A DNA stretch of 43,914 nucleotides, from contig CAMYIX010000076.1 in the NCBI GenBank assembly GCA_947258615.1, positions 1 to 43,914 on the forward strand, in the 5' to 3' direction. The notes under the pieces are model-generated. The model did not search any database, was not told the DNA's origin, and worked only from the letters and a program-made list of their open reading frames with translations. Source of the DNA: an uncultured Ectothiorhodospiraceae bacterium. GTDB lineage: Bacteria > Pseudomonadota > Gammaproteobacteria > UBA9214. A program made the position numbers and the translations under genes. This document shows positions 35,464 through 43,914 of this stretch, in pieces. Position 1 is the first letter of the stretch. Each line of letters opens with the position of its first letter.

Positions 35464-37800
35464 GTGGCCTGTTGTCCCTCTGTCGAATTAACGAAGCGGG
35501 TGCACCGGCTGCTCGTGGCCCTCGGGCTGACCCTGCTGTATGTCGCCTCGGCGAAGCTGGGGCTCCAGCTTGCGGTGATCCACGGCAACGTGACGGCGGT
35601 GTGGCCGCCCACGGGCATCGCCCTGGCGGCCCTGTTGATGCTGGGGACCTGGGTGTGGCCAGCCATCGCGGCGGGTGCCTTCCTGGTCAACTTCCTGAAT
35701 GACACACCGTTACTGACTTCGCTGCTGATCACGGGAGGCAACACCCTGGCGGGTGTGGTGGGTGCGCGCCTGGTCTGTTATTTCAGTGATGGCTGCAATC
35801 CGCTGGGAAGCTGCAAGGGCTTGCTGGCACTGGCGCTGGGTGGAGGGCTGGCCGCCACAACGCTGAGCGCCACGGTCGGTGTGACGGCACTGGTTACGAC
35901 CGGGTTAGCGGCGCCCGATGGTTCCGTAGAAATCTTCCTGACCTGGTGGCTGGGGGATGCCGCGGGCGTGATTGTGTTCGCCCCCCTGTTCCTGGCCTGG
36001 GCCCATAACCCCGTCTTGTCCTGGAATGCGCCGCGCTTTGCCGAGGGGCTTGCCTATGCAATTGTGTTGATAGGCGCAACGAAAATCGTTTTCAGCGGCT
36101 GGTTTCCCACCGGTGCCGGCAATCATCCACTTGCCTTCCTGATGCTCCCTGTCCTGATATGGGGAGCATTGCGTTTCGGCCGCCGCGGTACCAGCCTGTC
36201 GGTCGTCATCGTGGCATTGCACGCAATATGGGGAACGTTCCATGGATTCGGCCCCTTCGTGCACCACGACCTGAATGAGTCATTGTTGATCTTGCAGGCC
36301 TACATGAGTATCTCCAGCCTTACTGCGCTGATGCTGGCCATCATTTTCCGGGAATGGCAGCTTGCGCATCAGCGTCTTCAACGCTACCAGGCCGAGATTG
36401 AACAGCGCATAGTCGAAAGGACCCGTGACCTGTCGGCAGCGAATATCCATTTGCTCAGGGAGATGCACAAACGCAAGCAAAGCCAGGGGATGGTGGATAG
36501 CCTGGGACAGATTCTCGATAGGTCACTGAATGAAATCTATATATTCGATTCCCTTACCCTGCATTTTCTGAACGTCAACAGGGGTGCCTGCCAGAACCTC
36601 GGTTATAGCCTGCAGGAACTCAGCGAAATGACGCCGATCGATATCAAGCCCGGGATGACCCGGGAGTCGTTTGATCGCAAGCTGCTGTCGCTGCGCAACG
36701 GCAGTCTGGATCGTCTGTGTTTCGAGACCGAGCACCAGCGCAAGGACGGCAGCCGCTATCCGGTTGAGGTGCATCTGCAGCTTTCCAGTCACGGGGCACG
36801 CCAGGTCTTCGTGGCAATGATCCTGGACATCAGCGACCGCCGTGAGTCGCATGACAAGTTGCGCCAGGCAGCGACTGTATTCGACAACTCCAACGAAGGC
36901 GTCATGGTGACCGATGCCGACCGGAATATTCTGTCTGTCAACCGGGCCTTCACCGAGATAACGGGCCATGCCGAGGCGGACCTGGCCGGAAAGCCGGCCG
37001 ATGTCCTGAGGTCCGATCGGCATGACGCCGCGTTCTTTGAAGGCATCATCGCCACCCTGCATGAAAATGGTCGCTGGCAGGGTGAGATCTGGCACCGCCG
37101 TGAAGACGGAGAGGCACACCCGCACTGGACCAGTATCAGCGAGGTACGCAATGAGGCGGGATCGGTTACCAATTATGTATATCTGTTTACCGATATCGCC
37201 GCCATCGAGGGAATCCAGCAGCGCGTGAAACACCTGGCCTACCATGATCCGTTGACCAACCTGCCCAACCGGACACTCTTCGATGACCGCCTGTCCCATG
37301 CACTGCATAACACCCGCCGGTCCGGGAAACGGGTGGCCGTCCTGTTCATCGATCTGGACGGCTTCAAGGCGATCAACGACACGCTGGGCCACCTGGCGGG
37401 TGATGAATTACTGCAGCAGGCGGCTGCCAGGCTGGCAACCACGGTGCGGGAGACGGATACTGTCTCACGCTACGGTGGCGACGAGTTCACCATCATCCTG
37501 GAGGGAATAGAGGACCTCGATAATGTGGTGAGTATCTCCGAAAGGATCCTCTACGAGATCCACAAGCCCTTCACAATCTCTGGTTATGAAAGACAAATAT
37601 CAACCAGTATCGGCGTCAGCGTGTATCCCGAGGATGGTCGGGACGAGCATTCCCTGATCAAGCGGGCCGATGCCGCCATGTACCTTGCGAAGCAGGATGG
37701 CGGTAACCGTTTCAGCTTCTATCTGGACTCCCGGGTTCCTGTTGAACAACGGGTCGGGGCAATGGATACTGATACCGGTCCGCATACGAAGCATCATTGA
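35464..37800 (+). CDS. MASE1-PAS-PAS-GGDEF diguanylate cyclase
   Basis: 778 residues if GTG 35464 is used. TTG 35434 and GTG 35281 are in-frame alternatives; none has a good ribosome binding site, and the AT-rich promoter-like DNA before 35434 argues against 35281. Order: MASE1 membrane sensor with about eight helices (residues about 10-300; VTAVWPPTGIALAALL), short coiled coil, PAS 1 (about 340-460), PAS 2 (about 465-580), GGDEF (about 595-760). The active site is YGGDEF, with an inhibitory RxxD site (RETD) five residues upstream, so an active, feedback-controlled cyclase making c-di-GMP is expected. No EAL domain. The PilZ protein at 9501 is a possible receiver. Confidence 0.88.
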   Translation: MACCPSVELTKRVHRLLVALGLTLLYVASAKLGLQLAVIHGNVTAVWPPTGIALAALLMLGTWVWPAIAAGAFLVNFLNDTPLLTSLLITGGNTLAGVVGARLVCYFSDGCNPLGSCKGLLALALGGGLAATTLSATVGVTALVTTGLAAPDGSVEIFLTWWLGDAAGVIVFAPLFLAWAHNPVLSWNAPRFAEGLAYAIVLIGATKIVFSGWFPTGAGNHPLAFLMLPVLIWGALRFGRRGTSLSVVIVALHAIWGTFHGFGPFVHHDLNESLLILQAYMSISSLTALMLAIIFREWQLAHQRLQRYQAEIEQRIVERTRDLSAANIHLLREMHKRKQSQGMVDSLGQILDRSLNEIYIFDSLTLHFLNVNRGACQNLGYSLQELSEMTPIDIKPGMTRESFDRKLLSLRNGSLDRLCFETEHQRKDGSRYPVEVHLQLSSHGARQVFVAMILDISDRRESHDKLRQAATVFDNSNEGVMVTDADRNILSVNRAFTEITGHAEADLAGKPADVLRSDRHDAAFFEGIIATLHENGRWQGEIWHRREDGEAHPHWTSISEVRNEAGSVTNYVYLFTDIAAIEGIQQRVKHLAYHDPLTNLPNRTLFDDRLSHALHNTRRSGKRVAVLFIDLDGFKAINDTLGHLAGDELLQQAAARLATTVRETDTVSRYGGDEFTIILEGIEDLDNVVSISERILYEIHKPFTISGYERQISTSIGVSVYPEDGRDEHSLIKRADAAMYLAKQDGGNRFSFYLDSRVPVEQRVGAMDTDTGPHTKHH

Positions 37801-37812
37801 TATCACACGACG

Positions 37813-38529
37813 GTGTCGGTCCCTGTATACCTTCTTGCCTGCCTGCCGGCATTCTGGCTGTGCGCTTCCGGTTGCACCCCGGGCCGGTTGCCCGGTGACG
37901 TCGCCCACTATCAGGGTCCCATATCACTGGAGGAGAATCGGCGCTTTTTCGCAGCAGTCGCGAACCGGCCGCTCAGGCGGCTGGTGATCCGTTCCAGCGG
38001 CGGGGAAGTGGAAGCGGCGATCGCCCTGGGGACCTGGGTCTTCGAGCAGCAACTGGACCTGGAGGTAACCGAATACTGCCTCTCGTCCTGTGCCAATTAT
38101 GTATTTCCGGCGGCCATTCGCAAGCGGATTGCCCCGGGGGCCGTGGTGGCCTGGCATGGCAACTACCACCACCTGAAGTCCACCGGGCTGTGGACGGATG
38201 ACATCGACGCGCGCAGACAGCGCCACGGCGAAGATGCCGCCACGGCCCGCGACAGGGCCCGTGCGGTAATGGAGCGGCTGGTGCGCCTTGAACAGGCGTT
38301 CTTCGAACGCATCGGTGTCGACCAGTATCTTTGCTGGATCGGCAAGATGCCCCCGTATAATGTCCCGGACTATTATTTTCTTTCGCGCCAGGACATGGCA
38401 GGATTTGGTGTCTCGAACGTGCAGACACCCCGCGGTTATGCGTCAACCGATACGGATGGTCTCGGTTTGTCCGTGGTGTTTATCAGGTTGCAGGACGGGG
38501 CATCAGCGCCCGGGATCCGGTCACGATAA
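37813..38529 (+). CDS. ClpP/crotonase-like lipoprotein
   Basis: 238 residues from GTG 37813, 12 bp after the diguanylate cyclase stop. The N-terminus is a lipoprotein signal ending LCASGC (Cys21), so it should be lipid-anchored. The central part resembles ClpP-like periplasmic proteins (COG3904): LVIRSSGGEVEAAIALGTWVFEQQLDLEVTEYCLSSCANYVFPAA, with Ser in LSSCANY as candidate nucleophile and WHGN as the His region. Protease activity is not certain. Close spacing suggests co-transcription with the cyclase. Confidence 0.7.
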   Translation: MSVPVYLLACLPAFWLCASGCTPGRLPGDVAHYQGPISLEENRRFFAAVANRPLRRLVIRSSGGEVEAAIALGTWVFEQQLDLEVTEYCLSSCANYVFPAAIRKRIAPGAVVAWHGNYHHLKSTGLWTDDIDARRQRHGEDAATARDRARAVMERLVRLEQAFFERIGVDQYLCWIGKMPPYNVPDYYFLSRQDMAGFGVSNVQTPRGYASTDTDGLGLSVVFIRLQDGASAPGIRSR

Positions 38530-38640
38530 AGTGATGACAGGAGGCGCTGCCCGGCCTGTTATCGTATGCTCCGAATGCTGTCCGAAACGGGGCACTGTAC
38601 CCCGCGTGAACAACCCGAACTGTACAAGTGGAGGCAGGGG

Positions 38641-39936
38641 ATGGGCGAAGATACCGTAACCTTCATCGATAACCGGACCGGTAAACGGGTCGATCTGCCG
38701 GTCAGGGCATCGACCCAGGGGCCTGATGCCGTCGACATCGGTCGCTTTCTGCGCGAAACCGGCTATTTCACCTATGACCCCGGTTTCCTGTCCACGGCCA
38801 GTTGCCACAGCAGTCTGACCTACCTGGACGGCAAGCAGGGCATGCTGGAATACCGCGGCTACCCCATCGAGCAGCTGGCGGAACACAGCAGTTTCATCGA
38901 GGTCGCCTGCCTGATGCTGTACGGCGAATTGCCTGACCCGGCCCGGCTGGACGAGTTCAACAAAACAATCACCCACCACAGCATGCTGAACGAATCGCTG
39001 AAGGGATTTTTCCGCGGTTTCTACCATGATGCGCACCCGATGGCGATCATGGTGGGTGTAGTGGGCTCCCTGTCGGCCTTCTATCACGACTCCACCGATA
39101 TCAACAATCCCGAGCACCGTGAAATCGCTGCACACCGCCTGATTGCCAAGATGCCGAGCATCGCGGCTGCGTCTTACAAGCATTCCATCGGCGAGCCCCA
39201 GGTCTATCCGGACAACGCCTTGAGTTTCACGGGGAACCTGCTGAACATGATGTTCAGCGTGCCCTGCGAGGAATACGTGATCGACCCGGTTGCTGAAAAG
39301 GCCCTGGACCTGATTTTCATCCTGCATGCCGATCATGAACAGAATGCCAGTACCTCCACCGTGCGCCTGGCGGGCAGTTCCGGTGCCAATCCCTTTGCCT
39401 GTATTGCTTCCGGTATTGCCGCGCTCTGGGGACCGGCCCATGGCGGTGCCAACGAAGCCGTGCTGAAGATGCTTGACGAGATCGGCGATGTCAGCAAGGT
39501 GCCGAAATACCTGGAGCGCGCCAAGGACCGGGACGACCCGTTTCGCCTGATGGGCTTCGGTCACCGTGTCTACAAGAACTACGATCCGCGTGCACGGATT
39601 ATCCGCAAGATGTGCCACGAGGTGCTGGAAAAGCTTGGCAAGGGAAATGACCCCATGTTCGAACTGGCGCTGCGCCTGGAGGAGATTGCACGCAGCGATG
39701 AGTACTTCATCAAGCGCAAGCTGTATCCGAATGTCGACTTCTACTCGGGTCTCATCTACAAGGCCCTCGGCATACCGACCAATATGTTCACGGTAATGTT
39801 CGCCATCGCGCGCACCGTGGGCTGGCTGGCCCAGTGGATGGAAATGATCGGCGAGGAAGACCAGCGCATCGGCCGGCCGCGGCAGTTGTACGTGGGCGCG
39901 AAACGGCGCGATTACGTACCCATCGGGGAGCGCTAG
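38641..39936 (+). CDS. gltA: Citrate synthase
   Basis: 431 residues from ATG 38641; GGAGG lies upstream. It condenses oxaloacetate and acetyl-CoA to citrate. Active-site residues are in place: His232 in [10 protein letters not shown], His267 in [11 protein letters not shown], His308 in GFGHRVYKN, Asp366 in NVDFYSG. The length fits the hexameric type II enzymes of gammaproteobacteria. It stands alone, between a lipoprotein gene and the convergent protease gene. Its stop codon and the next gene's stop sit side by side in the palindrome CGCTAGCTAGCG (39931-39942). Confidence 0.95.
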   Translation: MGEDTVTFIDNRTGKRVDLPVRASTQGPDAVDIGRFLRETGYFTYDPGFLSTASCHSSLTYLDGKQGMLEYRGYPIEQLAEHSSFIEVACLMLYGELPDPARLDEFNKTITHHSMLNESLKGFFRGFYHDAHPMAIMVGVVGSLSAFYHDSTDINNPEHREIAAHRLIAKMPSIAAASYKHSIGEPQVYPDNALSFTGNLLNMMFSVPCEEYVIDPVAEKALDLIFILHADHEQNASTSTVRLAGSSGANPFACIASGIAALWGPAHGGANEAVLKMLDEIGDVSKVPKYLERAKDRDDPFRLMGFGHRVYKNYDPRARIIRKMCHEVLEKLGKGNDPMFELALRLEEIARSDEYFIKRKLYPNVDFYSGLIYKALGIPTNMFTVMFAIARTVGWLAQWMEMIGEEDQRIGRPRQLYVGAKRRDYVPIGER

Positions 39937-41325
39937 CTAGCGGATCACGATAAACAGCGCCCCGTTGCCGCGGCGGATATTCATCAGCAGGGCGTCCGGG
40001 TTGCGCTTGATGGCCACGGCGAGATCGTCCACCGATTGCAGTGCCTGCTGGTTGATGGACACAATGATGTCGTCGGGTCGCAGGCCGGCCGACCAGGCCG
40101 GGCTGCCATGTTCCACCTCCAGGACCTGCACCCCCTCCACCTGTCCCGCGAGGGCATGATTGTCCAGGATCTGCCCGAGGATGGCGCCGGCCAGGTGCCG
40201 GCTCGATTCGCCGGCAGCGGTCGCGGTTTCCAGCGGGTCGGCGATCACGGCATGCAGTGTCAGCGGCCTGCCCTTGCGCAGCACATCGAGCCGTACCCGG
40301 GTCCCCACGCGCAACAGACCGATGGCATTGCGCAAATCGCCTGAACCGCTGATCGGACGCTCGTCCACTGCTACGATCACGTCTCCGGACCGCAGACCCG
40401 CCTGTTCGGCCGCCGATCCCGGTGTCACCTGGGCGACGACGGCCCCGCGACGCAGCTGCATGCCAAAGGCGCGCGCGAGTTCGGGCGTGAGGTCCTGTGC
40501 CACCAGCCCCAGCTGCCCGCGCTGCACCTGTCCGTATTCGGCCAGGTGCCCCATGACTGCCTGCGCCATGCTGCTGGGTATGGCAAATCCGATACCGATG
40601 TTGCCACCGCTGGGCCCGACGATGGCCGTATTGATCCCGACCAGTTCGCCGCGCATGTTCACCAGTGGGCCGCCGGAGTTGCCGGGGTTGATGGAGGCGT
40701 CGGTCTGGATGAAGTCCTCGTAGCCCTCGATACCCAGCCCGCTGCGTCCCAGTGCACTGACGATGCCGTAGGTAACGGTCTGCCCCAGCCCGAAGGGGCT
40801 GCCGATCGCGACCACGAAGTCGCCGACACGCAGTTTCTCCGACTCGGCGATCTTCAGTGCCGTCAGACCATCGGCCTCGATGCGCAGCAGGGCCAGGTCC
40901 ACCTCCGGGTCGGCGCCGGCCAGTTGCGCGCCTAACTGGCGCTGGTCGCGCAGGGTGACGGTGATTTCGTCGGCGCCCTCGATCACGTGGTGGTTGGTGA
41001 GGATGTAGCCCTTGGCGGCATCCACAATGACGCCCGAGCCCAGGCTGTGCTGCTTGCGTTCCCGGCGCTGTTCACCGGGGAGGTCGAAGAAGCGCCGGAA
41101 GAAGGGGTCATCCAGCAAGGGGTGGCGCTGGACAGCAACCCGGGTACGGGTCGAGATGTTGACCACGGCCGGCAGAACCTGCTCCAGCATCGGGGCGATG
41201 GTGTCACCCGGTGGCGCTGTCCTGGCATACGCTCCATCGGGCAGGCCCCAGGCAAGGACCAGGGCGACCAGCAGGGCAGCGGTGCGGGATCGCAATGTCA
41301 TGAGTTGAGTGGTGCCGTGTATCAT
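39937..41325 (-). CDS. degQ: DegP/DegQ-type periplasmic serine protease (HtrA family)
   Basis: 462 residues. ATG 41325 is preferred over a second ATG at 41301 because AGGGG lies about 9 bases before it. Signal peptide to about residue 35 (ends AYA-RTAPP). The protease domain holds the triad His113 (TNHHV), Asp143 (EVDLALL) and Ser217 (GNSGGP). Two PDZ domains follow (about 265-360 and 375-455). Such proteins degrade or chaperone misfolded envelope proteins. It converges on gltA, and is the closest stress protease to the PspA module, although 6 kb separates them. Confidence 0.9.
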   Translation of the reverse strand: MIHGTTQLMTLRSRTAALLVALVLAWGLPDGAYARTAPPGDTIAPMLEQVLPAVVNISTRTRVAVQRHPLLDDPFFRRFFDLPGEQRRERKQHSLGSGVIVDAAKGYILTNHHVIEGADEITVTLRDQRQLGAQLAGADPEVDLALLRIEADGLTALKIAESEKLRVGDFVVAIGSPFGLGQTVTYGIVSALGRSGLGIEGYEDFIQTDASINPGNSGGPLVNMRGELVGINTAIVGPSGGNIGIGFAIPSSMAQAVMGHLAEYGQVQRGQLGLVAQDLTPELARAFGMQLRRGAVVAQVTPGSAAEQAGLRSGDVIVAVDERPISGSGDLRNAIGLLRVGTRVRLDVLRKGRPLTLHAVIADPLETATAAGESSRHLAGAILGQILDNHALAGQVEGVQVLEVEHGSPAWSAGLRPDDIIVSINQQALQSVDDLAVAIKRNPDALLMNIRRGNGALFIVIR

Positions 41326-41359
41326 TTCGATTTACCCCTGATGTCCGGTCGTGGCAGCC

Positions 41360-41680
41360 CTACTGCAGGGTGATCTCCTGCACCAGAACCCAGGGGGCCA
41401 CCACGACTGCCCAGAACAGCGGTTCTGTCCTGCTCCAGTGCCGCGCATCTTCATCTGAGGCGCGCCAGATGCGGCCCTGGCCGAGCCACTGTTCGACACT
41501 TGCCCTGTCATCCTGCGCGAAGCGGCTGGCCACCTCGACCAGGTCCATGTCCCCGGACAGGGTGATTACCACCCCGCGGGCGAAGTGGCGCTGCAGTTCC
41601 GGCCAGCCCAGCCGACCGGTTTCGAGGTTGAGTTGCTGCAGCAGTCCTGCGTCATTGAGTTTGGCTGGCTTATCGGCCAT
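41360..41680 (-). CDS. DUF2288-family protein
   Basis: 106 residues from ATG 41680. The family motif is clear: LNLETGRLGWPELQRHFARGVVITLSGDMDLVEVASRFAQDDRASVEQWLGQGRIWRASDEDA, then FWAVVVAPWVLVQE. Function is unknown; members are short cytoplasmic proteins in gamma- and betaproteobacteria. A longer reading frame extends upstream but has no coding character. The gene lies 34 bp upstream of degQ on the same strand and may be transcribed with it. Confidence 0.85.
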   Translation of the reverse strand: MADKPAKLNDAGLLQQLNLETGRLGWPELQRHFARGVVITLSGDMDLVEVASRFAQDDRASVEQWLGQGRIWRASDEDARHWSRTEPLFWAVVVAPWVLVQEITLQ

Positions 41681-41796
41681 GATGCGTATGCCCGGATGTA
41701 CTGATAATCCCATTATACGTGACTGGACGGGGGCGCTTCCCGCGTGGAGTGCCCGGTTTTCCGGACCACCGTGCCTGACCCGTCCCCGAAGGAGCC

Positions 41797-42201
41797 ATGC
41801 CTGCCGAAGCCCCGTGTCCCTGTGGGTCTGCCAGGGAATACACTGCCTGTTGTGGACCGTATCACGCGCATGCGGCTGTGCCCCCCTCGGCAGAGGCCCT
41901 GATGCGTTCGCGTTACACCGCCTATGTCCTGAACGACGCGGCCTACCTGCTGGAGACCTGGCATGCCACCACGCGGCCAGCGCTACTGGATCTGGCGTCG
42001 GAGCCGGCCGCCAGGTGGCTGGGTCTGAAGGTGCTGGCCTGCGCGGGCGGTGGTGACAATGACAGTTCCGGAACCGTTGAGTTCGTTGCACGCCGCAAGG
42101 TCGGGGGCCGTGCAGCGCGCCTGCACGAGGTCAGTCGCTTTGTCAGACAGGAGGGGCGCTGGTTCTATGTCGATGGTAAAAACCCGCGGGATGCAGAATA
42201 G
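41797..42201 (+). CDS. ychJ: YchJ-family SEC-C protein
   Basis: 134 residues. The N-terminal SEC-C zinc motif is CPCGSAREYTACCGPYH (Cys7, Cys9, Cys18, Cys19/His). A YchJ-like NTF2-type domain follows: ALMRSRYTAYVLNDAAYLLETWH, VEFVARRK, RLHEVSRFVRQEGRWFYVDG. GAAGGAG precedes the ATG. Its role is unknown. It is followed at 28 bp by the YhiN gene on the same strand. Confidence 0.88.
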   Translation: MPAEAPCPCGSAREYTACCGPYHAHAAVPPSAEALMRSRYTAYVLNDAAYLLETWHATTRPALLDLASEPAARWLGLKVLACAGGGDNDSSGTVEFVARRKVGGRAARLHEVSRFVRQEGRWFYVDGKNPRDAE

Positions 42202-42229
42202 GGCAGTGGCAAACGCCACTGCATGAGCA

Positions 42230-43414
42230 ATGCAGGACTACGACGTGATCGTGATTGGCGGTGGTGCCGCGGGCCTGATGTGCGCACTGACCGCCGGCCA
42301 GCGCGGGCGCCGGGTGCTGGTTCTGGAACGTTCCAACAAGGTCGGCAAGAAGATACTGATGTCCGGCGGCGGGCGCTGCAATTTCACCAACCTGCAGGTG
42401 ACGGCGGAACGTTTTCTGTCCGCCAATCCGCATTTCTGCAAGTCGGCGCTGAGCCGCTATACCCAGCAGGATTTTATCGCGCTGGTGGAAAAGCATGCCA
42501 TCGCCTACCACGAGAAGACCCGTGGTCAATTGTTCTGCGACGTTTCATCGAGACAGATACTGGCAATGCTGCTGGATGAATGCGCCAGTGCCGGTGTGGC
42601 CATCCTCCAGGGCTGCGCGGTGGAGTCAGTTGCAGCCGACGACGGCTTCCGGCTGCACACCAGCTGCGGTGGTTTCACCTCCGGGGCGCTGGTGGTCGCC
42701 ACCGGGGGCCTGTCGATACCCTCCCTGGGTGGGTCGGACTTCGGTTACACGCTGGCCCGGCGCTTCGGGCTTCGGGTCCAGCCGTTGCGCGCCGGACTGG
42801 TCCCGCTGACCTTCAGCGGTGACTTTCGCGAATTGTCCACGCGCTTGTCGGGTGTCTCGCTGCGCGCCCGCGTCTGTAGTGCCGCCGGATCCTTTGTCGA
42901 TGACATCCTGTTCACCCATCGCGGCCTGAGTGGTCCGGCGGTCCTGCAGCTCTCTAGTTACTGGCAACCGGGAGAGGCCCTGCAACTGGACCTGCTGCCC
43001 GAACTGGAGGCCGCCGAGCTGCTGCTGTCGTTCAAGCAGGACAGGCCGCGCTCGGTGCTGCGCACGCCACTGGCGACCTGCCTGCCGATGAATCTGGTGA
43101 AGGAGCTCGAGGCGCTGTGGTGGCCCGAACGGGCGCAGACGCCGCTGGCGGAGTGGCCCGACAAGCAACTGCGGGACGTCGCCGGACACCTCGGGAACTG
43201 GGCACTCAGGCCGGCGGGTACCGAGGGCTATCGCACCGCCGAGGTCACCCTGGGCGGTGTCGATACCCGCGATCTGTCCTCGCGGACCATGGAGTGCAAG
43301 GCCCGCCCGGGGCTTTATTTCATAGGCGAGGTGGTCGATGTCAGCGGACACCTCGGGGGCTTCAACTTTCAATGGGCCTGGTCTTCCGGCTGGGTCGCTG
43401 GGCAGTCTGTCTGA
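42230..43414 (+). CDS. YhiN/HI0933-family FAD-dependent oxidoreductase
   Basis: 394 residues. FAD Rossmann motif VIVIGGGAAGLMCALTAGQRG at residues about 6-26, followed by LERSNKVGKKILMSGGGRCNFTN, the family hallmark. Further: VVATGGLSIPSLGGSDFGYTLA and, near the C-terminus, FIGEVVDVSGHLGGFNFQWAWSSG. Members are cytoplasmic flavoproteins of unclear substrate (BaiN/YhiN group). The start near 42230 has a weak ribosome binding site. The small zinc-ribbon-like gene follows 23 bp later. Confidence 0.9.
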   Translation: MQDYDVIVIGGGAAGLMCALTAGQRGRRVLVLERSNKVGKKILMSGGGRCNFTNLQVTAERFLSANPHFCKSALSRYTQQDFIALVEKHAIAYHEKTRGQLFCDVSSRQILAMLLDECASAGVAILQGCAVESVAADDGFRLHTSCGGFTSGALVVATGGLSIPSLGGSDFGYTLARRFGLRVQPLRAGLVPLTFSGDFRELSTRLSGVSLRARVCSAAGSFVDDILFTHRGLSGPAVLQLSSYWQPGEALQLDLLPELEAAELLLSFKQDRPRSVLRTPLATCLPMNLVKELEALWWPERAQTPLAEWPDKQLRDVAGHLGNWALRPAGTEGYRTAEVTLGGVDTRDLSSRTMECKARPGLYFIGEVVDVSGHLGGFNFQWAWSSGWVAGQSV

Positions 43415-43437
43415 GGCATGCTGAACGGGATGAGGAC

Positions 43438-43623
43438 ATGGGTGAGGTAGTCCGCTTCAAAAGACCGAAAGTCGCGGACAAGGCCCGGGGCAAGACGCTG
43501 TGCAAACGGGGCTTTCACAAGTGGCTGGTTGACAAGGCGCGCCAGTTCGACGTCAAGCAGGGCCGCCTGGTGACGGTGTACCGCTGCAGTCGCTGCGGGG
43601 CCCTGAAGACCCGGGCGCATTAG
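43438..43623 (+). CDS. Small zinc-ribbon-like protein
   Basis: 61 residues, very basic. Two cysteine pairs or half-pairs are seen: CKRGFH near 22-27 and CSRCG near 51-55, with Cys and His spaced as a zinc ribbon or knuckle. VYRCSRCGALKT is typical of small phage-type (DUF1660-like) or translation-associated zinc proteins. Function unknown. Probably co-transcribed with yhiN. Confidence 0.55.
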   Translation: MGEVVRFKRPKVADKARGKTLCKRGFHKWLVDKARQFDVKQGRLVTVYRCSRCGALKTRAH

Positions 43624-43765
43624 GGGGTGGGGCCGGCAGCACGCAGCAAATTTCCCGATTGGTGCCGACAGCACCGCATTCTGTACATATACTTTGGATC
43701 TTCCCCTGATTGAGTGGGTAACACATCAATTCAGACGCGACGCATTCCTTCTGATGGCGAGGTTG

Positions 43766-43814
43766 TTGGCCGAATGAATTCGTTCCTACTGTAGGGTCGA
43801 ATTCATTCGACCAA
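43766..43814. repeat. 17-bp palindrome at the end of the REP-associated transposase gene
   Basis: Arms TTGGCCGAATGAATTCG (43766-43782) and CGAATTCATTCGACCAA (43798-43814) are inverted repeats with one mismatch, separated by 15 bases (TTCCTACTGTAGGGT). The transposase stop codon lies within the right arm. Palindromes of this kind flank RAYT genes and are dispersed as REP-like elements. The 180 bp between the previous gene and this repeat shows only a minor hairpin (43661-43675). Confidence 0.7.
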
Positions 43815-43914
43815 TGGTGTTTCATCGTCATCTGTTATCCAGATGCAATCCCAATGTGGGTAATCGCCAATATTCCGAGCCAGGCCAGCTCGCAACGGGT
43901 TGGCAACGATATAT
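43803..43914 (-). CDS. REP-associated tyrosine transposase (RAYT), C-terminus, cut by the window edge
   Basis: Reading the minus strand in from the right edge gives YIVANPLRAGLARNIGDYPH, then WDCIWITDDDETPLVE and TGA at 43803-43805. YIVxNPxRAGL...YPHW is the C-terminal signature of the RAYT (Y1/IS200-like, HUH-type) family. Only 36 residues are inside the window; the catalytic HUH and Tyr lie beyond it. These enzymes bind and move REP palindromes. Confidence 0.8.
   Translation of the reverse strand, partial: YIVANPLRAGLARNIGDYPHWDCIWITDDDETPLVE

Overview
The window looks like a chromosome segment of a high-GC, Gram-negative gammaproteobacterium. I lean towards the Chromatiales or a related sulfur-oxidising lineage. 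This is inferred from gene families and neighbourhoods (DUF502, DUF2288, YchJ, YhiN, MetA, the PFOR/GltD-like/DHOD-like cluster), not from a marker gene. No rRNA, tRNA, CRISPR array or prophage is visible. Coding density is high. Non-coding stretches are short, apart from regulatory intergenic regions and three dispersed-repeat islands.

Left part (1-10.9 kb): an exported amidohydrolase, several small proteins of unknown function, a membrane-anchored coiled-coil lytic transglycosylase, a stand-alone PDC sensor, a HugZ-type heme/flavin protein, an exported unknown, a NERD nuclease-like protein, a gene broken by a one-base frameshift (8743-9350), a PilZ c-di-GMP receptor and a YpfJ zinc peptidase.

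Centre (11-17.3 kb, minus strand): a three-gene anaerobic redox operon. A GltD-like NAD(P)H oxidoreductase fused to a 2[4Fe-4S] ferredoxin module is transcribed first, then pyruvate:flavodoxin oxidoreductase (nifJ), then a dihydroorotate-dehydrogenase-like flavoprotein. A weak FNR-like site lies upstream. After it come PPK2 polyphosphate kinase, a DUF502 membrane protein with a small partner, a P-loop ATPase and homoserine O-acyltransferase MetA.

21.5-29.2 kb: a dispersed repeat, an exported unknown, a FIST sensor, a C-N hydrolase (nitrilase) carrying an internal out-of-frame deletion, an orphan MbcA/ParS/Xre-type antitoxin-like protein next to an SGNH hydrolase, a histidine-rich exported protein, a CBS-pair protein, a YqgE protein with a putative signal peptide, and a DUF504 protein.

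29.2-34.7 kb: the most coherent system. An OmpR-type response regulator and a large sensor kinase diverge from a PspA-family gene, a multi-pass membrane gene and an exported von Willebrand A gene. The shared intergenic region holds a nested double inverted repeat (12-bp inner arms, 10-bp outer arms). I read this as a Psp-like envelope-stress module. A strong hairpin and a LRAQRSNL-type dispersed repeat follow.

34.8-43.9 kb: a small unknown, a MASE1-PAS-PAS-GGDEF diguanylate cyclase behind a possibly structured leader, a ClpP-like lipoprotein, citrate synthase, a DegP/DegQ protease, DUF2288, YchJ, a YhiN flavoprotein and a small zinc-ribbon-like protein. At the right edge is the C-terminus of a REP-associated tyrosine transposase whose stop codon lies inside a palindrome.
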